NCBI GenBank assembly: GCA_910577225.1
Contig: CAJTMV010000062.1
Location: 1-13,134, forward strand
Reading direction: 5' to 3'
Source: an uncultured Eubacterium sp.
GTDB lineage: Bacteria; Bacillota; Clostridia; Lachnospirales; Lachnospiraceae
Length of the DNA: 13,134 nucleotides
The notes beneath the pieces are model-generated. The model did no database searches. It was not told the DNA's origin and saw nothing but the letters and a program-made list of their open reading frames with translations. Positions 7,225-13,134 of the stretch are shown here, one piece after another (within the stretch, counting starts at the first letter, position 1; each line of letters opens with the position of its first letter). Position numbers and translations under genes: made by a program.

Positions 7225-7818
7225 ATGAAAGATTTAGGAAAATGTCATAAGAAGCTCCAAAAACATCTGGATAAAGAACGCTACGAGCATACGCTTGGCG
7301 TTATGTACACTGCTGCAGCGCTTGCCATGGCATATCATTATGATATGGACAAAGCAATGACTGCCGGCCTTCTTCATGACTGTGCAAAAAACGTACCAAA
7401 TGAAAAAAAGCTGGAATTATGCAAAAAACATCATATTGAAGTCACTGAAACCGAACATGAAAATCCGGTTCTGCTGCATGCGAAAGTCGGCGCATATCTG
7501 GCAAAGAAAAAATATGATGTGGAAGACGAGGAAATACTTCATGCGATTAAAGTTCATACGACCGGCGAGCCGGGTATGAATACGCTGGATATGATTTTAT
7601 TTATTGCAGATTATATTGAACCTGGACGGGATAAGGCGCAAAATCTAAAGCAGATCCGTGAAATGGCCTTCCAAAGTCTTGAACGAACGGTAGAACAGAT
7701 ACTTTATGATACGCTGCATTATCTGAATGAAAGATCCGGCAGAATCGATCCGACTACAGAACTTACTTATGAATATTTTAAAAACAGGAGGGAAGAGCAA
7801 GATGAGTATAACAAGTAA
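7225..7818 (+). CDS. yqeK: HD-domain hydrolase YqeK (symmetrical Ap4A hydrolase)
   Basis: YqeK proteins are metal-dependent HD-domain enzymes; characterised members split diadenosine tetraphosphate into two ADP. The metal-binding residues are visible in order: His22 (YEHTLGV), His51-Asp52 (LLHDCAKN), His85 (LLHAKVG), His111 (KVHTTGEPGM) and Asp129 (IADYIEPGRD). The length of 197 aa is normal. The GGTGG at 7213-7217 may serve as a weak ribosome-binding site. It lies 76 bp after nadD, its usual neighbour. Its 3' end overlaps rsfS by 17 bp, so the two are translated in close linkage. Confidence 0.94.
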   Translation: MKDLGKCHKKLQKHLDKERYEHTLGVMYTAAALAMAYHYDMDKAMTAGLLHDCAKNVPNEKKLELCKKHHIEVTETEHENPVLLHAKVGAYLAKKKYDVEDEEILHAIKVHTTGEPGMNTLDMILFIADYIEPGRDKAQNLKQIREMAFQSLERTVEQILYDTLHYLNERSGRIDPTTELTYEYFKNRREEQDEYNK

Positions 7819-8161
7819 AGAAATGGCTAAAATGGCTTATCAGGCGTTATCCGAAAAAAAAGCGGAAAATATCCAGGTCATCGATATCAGCAGTATTTCC
7901 GTACTCGCCGATTATTTTGTAATCGCTGACGGTGCAAACCAGCATCAGATCGAGGCAATGCGGGATGCGGTAGAAGAAGCACTGTACAAAGCAGGCGTGG
8001 AAGTTAAACAGATTGAAGGGAATCGCAGTTCCAGCTGGCTGTTAATGGATTACGGCGACATTATCGTTCATGTATTTTCGAAGGAAGACCGTTTGTTCTA
8101 TGATCTGGAGCGAATCTGGGGCGATGGGAAGTTTATGGACGCAGCGGAATTCGACAATTAA
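7802..8161 (+). CDS. rsfS: Ribosomal silencing factor RsfS
   Basis: RsfS binds L14 and blocks joining of the ribosomal subunits when nutrients are scarce. The 119-aa protein covers the family domain: IQVIDISSISVLADYFVIAD near residue 24, a NRSSSWLLMDYGDIIVHVF segment at about 74-92, and the YDLERIWGD ending. I choose ATG 7802 because AGGAGGG (7786-7792) is 9 nt upstream; a longer reading to 7727 would only translate yqeK sequence in another frame. The start overlaps the yqeK 3' end, the usual clostridial arrangement. Confidence 0.95.
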   Translation: MSITSKEMAKMAYQALSEKKAENIQVIDISSISVLADYFVIADGANQHQIEAMRDAVEEALYKAGVEVKQIEGNRSSSWLLMDYGDIIVHVFSKEDRLFYDLERIWGDGKFMDAAEFDN

Positions 8162-8171
8162 AGAGGACCTG

Positions 8172-8438
8172 ATGTATGCAATATTAGTGACTGGAATACC
8201 GGCAGCTGGAAAAAGCACTATGGCAGGTTTCCTGGCAGAAAAATTAAAACTGCCTGTGATTTCCAAAGATTCCATAAAAGAACTGCTGTTTGATTTTGTC
8301 GGTTTCCGGTCAGGAGAAGAAAAAGTAAAGCTCGGGGCCGCCAGTATGTATCTGATGTACGATACAGCCAGCCGGCTTATGCAGGCAGGGCAGCCGTTTA
8401 TTCTCGAGAACAATTTTGAATTAATGATGGGTTTTTAA
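8172..8438 (+). pseudogene. Truncated P-loop (AAA_33-like) kinase/ATPase
   Basis: The product starts MYAILVTGIPAAGKSTMAGF, with a Walker A P-loop GIPAAGKST at residues 8-16. It resembles small ATP-dependent kinases of the zeta-toxin/AAA_33 type, which bind ATP and phosphorylate small substrates. The frame stops after 88 aa, just past a FILENNFE segment; relatives are usually about 170-190 aa and carry substrate-binding and lid regions beyond that point. What follows is decayed repeat sequence, so the 3' half seems to be lost. AGAGGA at 8162-8167 precedes ATG 8172, 10 bp after rsfS, so it is probably transcribed at the end of the operon. It could be a genuine short protein, but I judge a gene remnant more likely. 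Confidence 0.6.
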
Positions 8439-8493
8439 ACAGAAATGGAAATGATAGATAATGAATGGTAAGAGCTGTAGATGTGACAGAATC

Positions 8494-8985
8494 TTTCACG
8501 ACAGGGGTTTCTGAGGGGGAGTGGATTTCGCGGCAGGGTCTTTAGAAGGGGGATTAGGATTTCACGTTCGGTTCAGTAAGTATAGCATAATGTTTTATGT
8601 TAAGGTTTTTAGGTACATCAGATATATCATGTTAGTGAAATCAAGGTAACTCACATTCGGTTCAGTAAGTGTACCATATAATTCATGTTCAGTGCTACAG
8701 GTATATCATGGTAATTCACGTTTCGTTCTGTAAGTATGTCATGGCAGCTCACGTTCGCTTCTTGTAAATATAGCATGATGTTTTATGTCAGGTTTTTAGG
8801 TATAGTAGATATATCATGTTAGTAAAATTAAGGTATCTCACATTTGGTTCTGTAAGTATATTATGTAATTTATGTTCAGTGCTGCAGGTATATCATAGTA
8901 ATTCACGTTTGGTTCTGTAAGTATAACATGGCAATTCACGTTAGATTTTGCAAATGCAACAAGGCAGTTTACGTTTAAACTAAAA
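8494..8985. repeat. Degenerate tandem array of ~33-bp repeats
   Basis: Imperfect units starting near TTCACGTT recur at 32-34 bp steps: near 8496, 8528, 8562, 8595, 8651, 8683, 8716, 8749, 8783, 8838, 8870, 8903, 8936 and 8969, with longer 55-56 bp intervals that include diverged units. Well-preserved units read like TTCACGTTTGGTTCTGTAAG followed by TATAACATGGCAA. The first two units are G-rich variants. Because 33 is a multiple of 3, some units stay open in one frame and give an 11-residue period (HVxFCKYxMxI), but stops interrupt it elsewhere. Confidence 0.85.
8561..8934. repeat. ~187-bp higher-order tandem duplication
   Basis: The block 8561-8747 is repeated as 8748-8934, with matching order of landmarks: CACGTTCG, ATAGCAT, GTTTTATGT, GGTTTTTAGGTA, AGATATATCATGTTAGT, then CACATT, TATGTTCAGTGCT and TATATCAT. 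Each block contains several of the 33-bp units. A third copy starts at about 8935 but decays after some 50 bp. Confidence 0.8.
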
Positions 8986-8998
8986 GCCTTACATAAAG

Positions 8999-9032
8999 CA
9001 CCGCTTCACGTAAACGTCGAAGCGGTGTTTTT
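8999..9032 (+). terminator. Intrinsic terminator after the repeat array
   Basis: CACCGCTTC (8999-9007) pairs with GAAGCGGTG (9019-9027). ACG/CGT inside the loop may extend the stem past a bulged C. TTTTT (9028-9032) follows. It would end transcripts from the rplU-rsfS side and insulate the blaI promoter. Confidence 0.85.
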
Positions 9033-9177
9033 GCATGAATCGCGAGGGTACTGCCTGGGGGTGCGAAATGTTTTTAAAATGGAAAAGGCAGCGCACGAAA
9101 ATGATTTCTTGTGGTCGTTACCTTATCCGTGTACAAAAGTGGAGAAATATCATTCTGATTTATTTGTCAGAAGAGTC

Positions 9178-9206
9178 TTGACAAAAGAATAACATGATGT
9201 TATATT
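9178..9206 (+). promoter_or_regulatory. blaI-blaR1 promoter
   Basis: A perfect -35 TTGACA (9178-9183) and -10 TATATT (9201-9206) are separated by 17 bp. The operator dyad overlaps the spacer and -10 box, as expected for repression by BlaI. Confidence 0.8.
9189..9203. promoter_or_regulatory. BlaI operator 1 (proximal, overlaps -10)
   Basis: ATAACATGATGTTAT is a perfect 7-bp dyad around a central G. It lies between the -35 and -10 boxes and covers part of the -10. BlaI/MecI repressors bind similar A/T-rich dyads with ACA/TGT cores. Binding is inferred. Confidence 0.7.
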
Positions 9207-9213
9207 TTGAATG

Positions 9214-9228
9214 TCAACACCATGTTAT
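9214..9228. promoter_or_regulatory. BlaI operator 2 (downstream)
   Basis: The right arm ATGTTAT (9222-9228) is identical to that of operator 1; the left arm TCAACAC (9214-9220) is degenerate. Its centre is 25 bp from that of operator 1, placing it at the transcription start and early leader. Confidence 0.55.
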
Positions 9229-9247
9229 ACATTGAGGAGGAATCATC

Positions 9248-9631
9248 GTGGTACAGCAAATATCTGATGCGGAACTGGAAATTATGAAAATTGTGTGGGG
9301 AAATCCGGAGGAAGTGACGTTATTTTCCTATATTATGGATGAACTGGCGGCCAGAGGCAGGCCTTGTCAAAAAAATACCCTGATCGTTCTGTTGTCTCGG
9401 CTGATGAATAAGGGTTTTTTGAGCGCCAGAAAAATCGGACGCCGTAACGAATACAATACGCTTGTTTCGGAAACGGAGTATCAGACAGCCCAGACGAAAC
9501 ATTTCCTGGACAAAATCTATGAAGGGAGCGCAAAAGGTCTGGTTTCCAATCTGATTTTCGGCGATCTGCTGGCGGACGAGGAATATGAGGAATTGAAAAG
9601 GCTGCTGGAGAAAGGGAAAGCGCGGCCATGA
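9248..9631 (+). CDS. blaI: BlaI/MecI/CopY family transcriptional repressor
   Basis: A 127-aa winged-helix repressor that should bind as a dimer to the two dyads in its own promoter and be inactivated when the cognate M56 sensor is activated. The N-terminal part ISDAELEIMKIVWGNPEEVT and the recognition region NTLIVLLSRLMNKGFLSARK followed by IGRRNEYN are typical of the family. The C-terminal helix region (DKIYEGSAKGLVSNLIFGDLL) is the dimerisation part; the Asn-Phe pair cleaved in staphylococcal BlaI is not present as such here (SNLIFG). The start is GTG at 9248, set by AGGAGG at 9235-9240. Its stop overlaps the next start (ATGA), showing translational coupling with blaR1. No beta-lactamase gene is visible in the window. 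Confidence 0.92.
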   Translation: MVQQISDAELEIMKIVWGNPEEVTLFSYIMDELAARGRPCQKNTLIVLLSRLMNKGFLSARKIGRRNEYNTLVSETEYQTAQTKHFLDKIYEGSAKGLVSNLIFGDLLADEEYEELKRLLEKGKARP

Positions 9632-11802
9632 ACGCAGTTTTGAAAATCTTCCTGTCCCTGTCTGTTTCCGGAGGTTTGCTGATCCTGATGATGCTTTTGG
9701 GAAAACGATTTTTAAAAGATAAAATGAGCCGGCAGTGGCAGTATTATATCTGGCTTGTTGTGATTGTGCGGCTGCTGTTCCCGTTCGGGCCGGAAGTAAG
9801 TCTGCTGGGAAAAACCTATCAGACGATTGATCAGGCAATTACCCAGACCGCTCCAGCAACGCAGCAGGAGTTCACACCAGACACTCCGGTCGATAATAGT
9901 ACTCCTCCTGCTGCTGGAACAGAGTCAGATATTGCAATTCGCCCGATAGCAGATGATCTGCCAGATGCTCCGTTACTCCAGGATGTGAGGGTGTCGCTGA
10001 TCGATCATGTCTGGCTGATCTGGTTAATGGTTATGTTCGGTATGCTGATACGAAAAATAACAATCTATCAGAGCTTTATACGATATATCAGGGCCGGAAT
10101 GACTCCGGTTTCCGATATAGAACAGTTAGACCGGCTTTCCAGAGTAGCAGAACAGTTATCCATAAAAAAGCCGATAGAATTATGTATGAATCCGCTGATT
10201 TCTTCTCCGCTGCTGACCGGATTTTTCCATCCGTGCGTCGTGTTGCCAGATGCGGATATTTCACAAAAGGATTTTCAATATATCATCCTGCATGAACTGA
10301 TACATTATAAACGGAGAGATATATTCTACAAATGGCTGGTACAGATTACCGTATGTCTGCATTGGTTTAATCCTTTTGTATATCTGATGGAAAGAGAAGT
10401 TTCCAGGTCCTGTGAATTTTCCTGTGATGAAGCTGTGCTCGAGTATATCGGGAGCGACAATGCACAAGACTATGGGAAAACCCTGCTCGACGCGATGGCG
10501 GCGATCGGCAGATATAAGGAAAAGCCGGGACCTGTTACTTTAAACGAGAATAAACAGCTGTTAAAAGAAAGGTTAGGTGCAATTATGAGATTTCAAAAGC
10601 AGTCGGGAGCAGTCAGGATCCTGTCCATCGTGCTGACAATGTGCGTCGTGTTGGGAGCATCTTTTGTCGGGGTTTATTCTGCAGCAGCAGCCACAGACGA
10701 AGGATCGATGAATATGAAAAAATCATCGACGCCAAAGTCGGATGACTTACCGGCAACAGACGATTCCAAGGCAATGGGGACAACGATGAAGACCCTGGAT
10801 ATCAATGGAAAAACCTATTATCTGGTTCATAACGAGACTCAGCTGAGAGCGATTGGCACAGGTGCGTATGGTATGGACAAGAATTATATGCAGCAGGCGG
10901 ATATACAGTTATCGGCAGATGAATGGGCGCCGATTGGAACCTGGAAGAACCCGTTTACAGGTACTTTTACAGGCAACGGTTTTGAAATTACAGGACTTAC
11001 CATGACTGATCCGGATGCAGAGATTATCGGATTATTTGGCGTTGCAAAGCACGCGCATATTTACAATGTTACCGTGAGGGATTATGATATCATGGGCGCT
11101 GGTAAAAATGCTGCAAATAAATCGGTAGGCGCAATACTTGCAGTTGGGCAGGGTACCCGTTCTTATGATAATTTTGTCTATCCCAAAGAAACAGATGCAA
11201 ATGCGGAGGATGATTCCTCACAGATAGAGAAGCACTACAAAGCCGGCAGTCTGAAGCTGTTTCGAATCGCTTTTTCAAAACTGGATGAAAAAGCGCAGAG
11301 TAAATGGCTGGATAAGATCTATACCGATAATCGCATTCAGTTTTGGGATGCTGCGATAAAGCTGTTGGAAGAGGACCATGCTTTGATTCAGCGTTATGCA
11401 AAAAAAACCTATACCGACAGCAATCTCACCTGTTTTTACATACTGACCCAAAATATGAGTGACGGGTTGCTAGAAAAATGGCTGGATAAAGCGCTGAAGG
11501 ATAAAAATCTGACTTTTCAGTCTGTCCTGTTCCATGCGATGGACCAGGACGAAGCATTTGAAGAACTGCTGGAAAATATGAGCAAAGGAGATCGTGACGT
11601 TCCTCTTGTTTCGTCATACTTTCCTGCCGTTACCTCTTCGAAATCTGTGATTACATCTATCCCTGTGGATTTGAAAACGGTGGCGGCTGGTGAAACCATT
11701 TTTCTGGGAGAATACACGCTGTCCGGTGGCGACAAAATCGGATATGACATTTCTGCGGCAACCGGAAAAGGAATGAAGGTGTTTTTTGCCAAAAACAAGT
11801 AG
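9628..11802 (+). CDS. blaR1: BlaR1-like M56 zinc metalloprotease sensor with GLUG-like domain
   Basis: A membrane sensor-protease coupled to BlaI. Visible order: TM1 (about 5-24), TM2 (about 38-55), a linker rich in T/P/D, TM3 (about 127-145), the M56 domain with zinc motif HELIH at 222-226 followed by YKRRD, and CDEAVL with Glu268 as likely third ligand, then TM4 (about 332-350). After TM4 the outside part begins with a disordered S/T/D stretch, then a GLUG-like beta region (about 388-490, with GTFTGNGFEITGLT and IGLFGVAKHAHIYNVTV), then a helical part with KWLDK at 559 and again at 617, and a beta-rich end. I see no SxxK-type penicillin-binding transpeptidase domain, so the ligand is unknown. 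The frame ends at TAG 11800, but 60 in-frame codons continue beyond it. Confidence 0.88.
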   Translation: MNAVLKIFLSLSVSGGLLILMMLLGKRFLKDKMSRQWQYYIWLVVIVRLLFPFGPEVSLLGKTYQTIDQAITQTAPATQQEFTPDTPVDNSTPPAAGTESDIAIRPIADDLPDAPLLQDVRVSLIDHVWLIWLMVMFGMLIRKITIYQSFIRYIRAGMTPVSDIEQLDRLSRVAEQLSIKKPIELCMNPLISSPLLTGFFHPCVVLPDADISQKDFQYIILHELIHYKRRDIFYKWLVQITVCLHWFNPFVYLMEREVSRSCEFSCDEAVLEYIGSDNAQDYGKTLLDAMAAIGRYKEKPGPVTLNENKQLLKERLGAIMRFQKQSGAVRILSIVLTMCVVLGASFVGVYSAAAATDEGSMNMKKSSTPKSDDLPATDDSKAMGTTMKTLDINGKTYYLVHNETQLRAIGTGAYGMDKNYMQQADIQLSADEWAPIGTWKNPFTGTFTGNGFEITGLTMTDPDAEIIGLFGVAKHAHIYNVTVRDYDIMGAGKNAANKSVGAILAVGQGTRSYDNFVYPKETDANAEDDSSQIEKHYKAGSLKLFRIAFSKLDEKAQSKWLDKIYTDNRIQFWDAAIKLLEEDHALIQRYAKKTYTDSNLTCFYILTQNMSDGLLEKWLDKALKDKNLTFQSVLFHAMDQDEAFEELLENMSKGDRDVPLVSSYFPAVTSSKSVITSIPVDLKTVAAGETIFLGEYTLSGGDKIGYDISAATGKGMKVFFAKNK

Positions 11803-11985
11803 AAAAATCCGGTTTACTGGTCGGTGCATAATCTGCGGCAACCAGGTGAGCCGTTAAGATGCGCCATGCATCTGACTGTTACATCAATAAAATCTGGAAT
11901 TTATAAATTGTATCTCAAGGCTACAAATGGCGCGTTGAGAAACGTTAAGGGCAGTGTTTCGTTTGAACTGGCAGACGGGAACTGA
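11803..11985 (+). pseudogene. In-frame 3' continuation of blaR1 beyond an amber stop
   Basis: Directly after TAG 11800-11802 the same frame stays open for 60 codons until TGA 11983-11985. The product begins KNPVYWSVHNLRQPGEPLRC and later has SGIYKLYLKATNGALRNVKG, which reads as strands of a secreted or extracytoplasmic beta-sandwich and continues the last BlaR1 domain naturally. A single C-to-T change (CAG Gln to TAG) would explain the interruption. No ribosome-binding site or independent start is apparent. It is either a nonsense mutation removing the domain end, a readthrough product or a sequencing error. Confidence 0.6.
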
Positions 11986-11990
11986 TTTTG

Positions 11991-12106
11991 GCATAAGTAT
12001 GTTTGGGAATTGGGAGTGATTTCAGTATAATAAGCATATTTGAGCATTGGAAGTGATTTCAGTATAATAAGCATATTTGAGCATTGGGAGTGATGTACAG
12101 TATAAT
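11991..12106 (+). repeat. Three tandem 37-43 bp promoter-like repeats
   Basis: Units begin GCATA at 11991, 12034 and 12071, sharing the core ATTGGGAGTGATTTCAG then TATAAT. In each unit a -35-like box (TTGGGA 12003-12008, TTGAGC 12040-12045, TTGAGC 12077-12082) precedes a perfect TATAAT (12026-12031, 12063-12068, 12101-12106) by 17, 17 and 18 bp. No gene follows directly. Confidence 0.75.
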
Positions 12107-12192
12107 AAAAAAGTTGTTATGGCGGCAGTATCTGTGCAGTTGAAAAATGTATATATAATCTGGCGGGTGAAAACGGAGGCGGGAAGCTGGTG

Positions 12193-12232
12193 AACAGGCT
12201 GTCTGAGGAGAATGAGATTCTTTGAGCCTGTT
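12193..12232. other. Two-part hairpin
   Basis: AACAGGCT (12193-12200) pairs perfectly with AGCCTGTT (12225-12232); inside, AGAAT (12209-12213) pairs with ATTCT (12217-12221) around GAG. No T tract follows. It lies about 90 bp downstream of the promoter-like repeats and could be part of an untranslated RNA, but this is only inferred from the fold. Confidence 0.4.
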
Positions 12233-12245
12233 TCAGTCGGGGGAT

Positions 12246-12263
12246 CTTTACGTTAACGTAAAG
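12246..12263. repeat. 18-bp perfect palindrome
   Basis: CTTTACGTTAACGTAAAG reads the same on both strands without a spacer. It is operator-like, but no promoter or gene is visible directly next to it. Confidence 0.6.
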
Positions 12264-12476
12264 CACGTGAAGGTTCGTATAGAAATACAGACATATGAAA
12301 AGTATTTTATGTGAATGTAAAGATGTGAAGTGCGGCTTTTCTAAACTTGTGGCAGGATGCATTTAGGTTAAAGTTATATATATGATATATTATGTGAAAG
12401 CAATATTAGATCATGTTTATAAAATCATTTCCGCGGTCTGCACTCCCAACTTTGCAGAGAATTTGTTCCCCATTCA

Positions 12477-12500
12477 GTTAACATAGCCCGCTATGACAAC
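12477..12500. repeat. Interrupted dyad (CATAGC-CC-GCTATG core)
   Basis: The core CATAGC (12482-12487) and GCTATG (12490-12495) surround CC, and the outer GTT (12477-12479) and AAC (12498-12500) also match, with two mismatched positions between on each side. The small spacer suits a protein-binding site better than an RNA hairpin. Confidence 0.4.
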
Positions 12501-12690
12501 TGGATTTTTGATAAATGTTCCAAAAACTGTGAAGTACATTTCATAAAAAGCAGTTTTCAAATACGCTCCAGAGATATTAGATGGCAGATAATAGGAAGAT
12601 TTTTATTTGAACGCTATATAAGGCATATTGGGGAAAGGGAAGAGTAACGTTTACGATGATTTGCGTGAACCAGCAGGCGATGTATTTAGG

Positions 12691-12762
12691 GTTAAAGTAG
12701 TATGTGAGGTTAAAGTAGTATGTGAGGTTAAAGTAGTATGTGAGGTTAAAGTAGTATATAAG
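12691..12762. repeat. Four tandem 18-bp repeats
   Basis: The unit GTTAAAGTAGTATGTGAG occurs three times exactly (12691-12708, 12709-12726, 12727-12744) and once with changes (12745-12762, TATA for TGTG). The unit is six codons long and the frame VKVVCE is open from 12622 to the stop at 12766, but no ATG start or ribosome-binding site is seen. Confidence 0.9.
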
Positions 12763-13084
12763 GTATAATGTGTCAGGGTAGAGTTTGAGTTGTTTTAAGT
12801 TAAAGTAACACTTAAGATGATTTATATTAAATCAGTATTTGAAATAGATGATATTAGATTTATATCAGAGGCATTTTTGTCAGGCAATATCATGCAGTTT
12901 ATGTTATTATATAGAGCATTATGTGTTGGAGTAATATTTGATTCTGTCTTATAATAAAGTAGTATACAAGGTTTCACAGGCTAAAGTCGATCGATCAGAG
13001 ATACCTGAAGCTCAGGTTACGGAGGTATTTTGTATCAGAGCCGTATCTGAGATGTCCTGTATGAAATAGAACATTGGTATAAAC

Positions 13085-13104
13085 TGTCCCCCTTGTCAAG
13101 GACA
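13085..13104. mobile_element. Possible mobile-element terminal sequence at window edge
   Basis: TGTCC (13085-13089) and GGACA (13100-13104) form an inverted repeat around a CCCTTGTCAA stretch, followed by TTTTTAAAA. This type of sequence often borders insertion sequences in clostridia, but no transposase is visible and the window ends 30 bp later. The assignment is tentative. Confidence 0.2.
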
Positions 13105-13134
13105 TTTTTAAAAGTTCAGACCATGATTTTAGAC

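Larger units (their letters stand above)
8439..9247. other. Repeat-filled intergenic region before blaI
   Basis: Over 800 bp without a supported gene. It contains the tandem array of about 33-bp units (8494-8985), the terminator at 8999-9032 and the blaI promoter (9178-9206). Between terminator and promoter only a 37-codon open frame from ATG 9068 is visible, without a convincing ribosome-binding site; I do not annotate it. Confidence 0.6.
11986..13134. other. Gene-free, repeat-rich 3' region
   Basis: About 1.15 kb with no supported coding region on either strand. It contains the 37-43 bp promoter-like repeats (11991-12106), a hairpin (12193-12232), an 18-bp palindrome (12246-12263), an interrupted dyad (12477-12500), four 18-bp tandem repeats (12691-12762), scattered single copies of a TTAAAGTA-like motif (near 12366, 12800 and 12953) and a possible mobile-element end (13085-13104). 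A minus-strand frame at 12117-12362 is low-complexity and rejected. Confidence 0.6.

Noticed and set aside
8494..8985. CRISPR array
   Set aside because: The units are contiguous and degenerate without unique spacers between identical repeats, and no cas gene is present.
9068..9181. 37-codon open frame before blaI
   Set aside because: No convincing ribosome-binding site, no recognisable motif, ends at the blaI -35 box.
12140..12159. TTGAAA and TATAAT pair as a promoter
   Set aside because: The spacer is only 8 bp, too short for a sigma-70-type promoter.
12119..12193. 24-codon frame after the promoter-like repeats
   Set aside because: No Shine-Dalgarno sequence and no family resemblance; too short to support.
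12117..12362. 81-codon minus-strand frame
   Set aside because: Lies across repeats, the hairpin and the palindrome; composition is not protein-like and no ribosome-binding site is seen.

Overview
The window looks like chromosomal DNA of a low-to-mid GC Gram-positive anaerobe of the class Clostridia, most likely Lachnospiraceae. That placement is an inference from the gene order rplU-prp-rpmA-obgE-yhbY-nadD-yqeK-rsfS, the N-terminally extended L27 paired with the Prp protease, strong AGGAGG ribosome-binding sites and the general protein style. All genes that I accept lie on the + strand.

Region 1 (1-2000): a C-rich non-coding stretch is followed by an extended -10 promoter, ilvN and ilvC (branched-chain amino acid synthesis), closed by a 15-bp perfect intrinsic terminator. 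ilvB is not visible. Region 2 (2000-3660): a MATE-family efflux pump has its own near-consensus promoter, with a GTGTGA/TCACAC dyad upstream. Region 3 (3657-8440): a growth and ribosome block starts at a promoter and candidate L21 leader, then rplU, prp, rpmA, a highly structured attenuator-like leader, obgE, yhbY, nadD, yqeK, rsfS and a truncated P-loop kinase-like gene. These genes serve the large ribosomal subunit (L21, L27, ObgE, YhbY, RsfS), NAD synthesis (NadD) and nucleotide signalling (YqeK).

Region 4 (8439-9032): a decayed array of roughly 33-bp repeats, itself duplicated as a block of about 187 bp, ends at a strong terminator. Region 5 (9178-11985): an autoregulated BlaI/BlaR1-type repressor-sensor pair with two dyad operators on its promoter. 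The BlaR1-like protein keeps the M56 zinc protease (HELIH) but carries a GLUG-like beta domain and helical repeats in place of a recognisable penicillin-binding domain. An amber codon at 11800 separates it from 60 further in-frame codons that read like the rest of its last domain.

Region 6 (11986-13134): no supported gene. It holds three promoter-like 37-43 bp tandem repeats, hairpins, an 18-bp perfect palindrome, four 18-bp tandem repeats and a possible mobile-element end at the window edge. The main candidates for something new are the unusual BlaR1 sensor with its stop codon, the repeat zones on both sides of the BlaIR module, and the alternative RNA folds before obgE.
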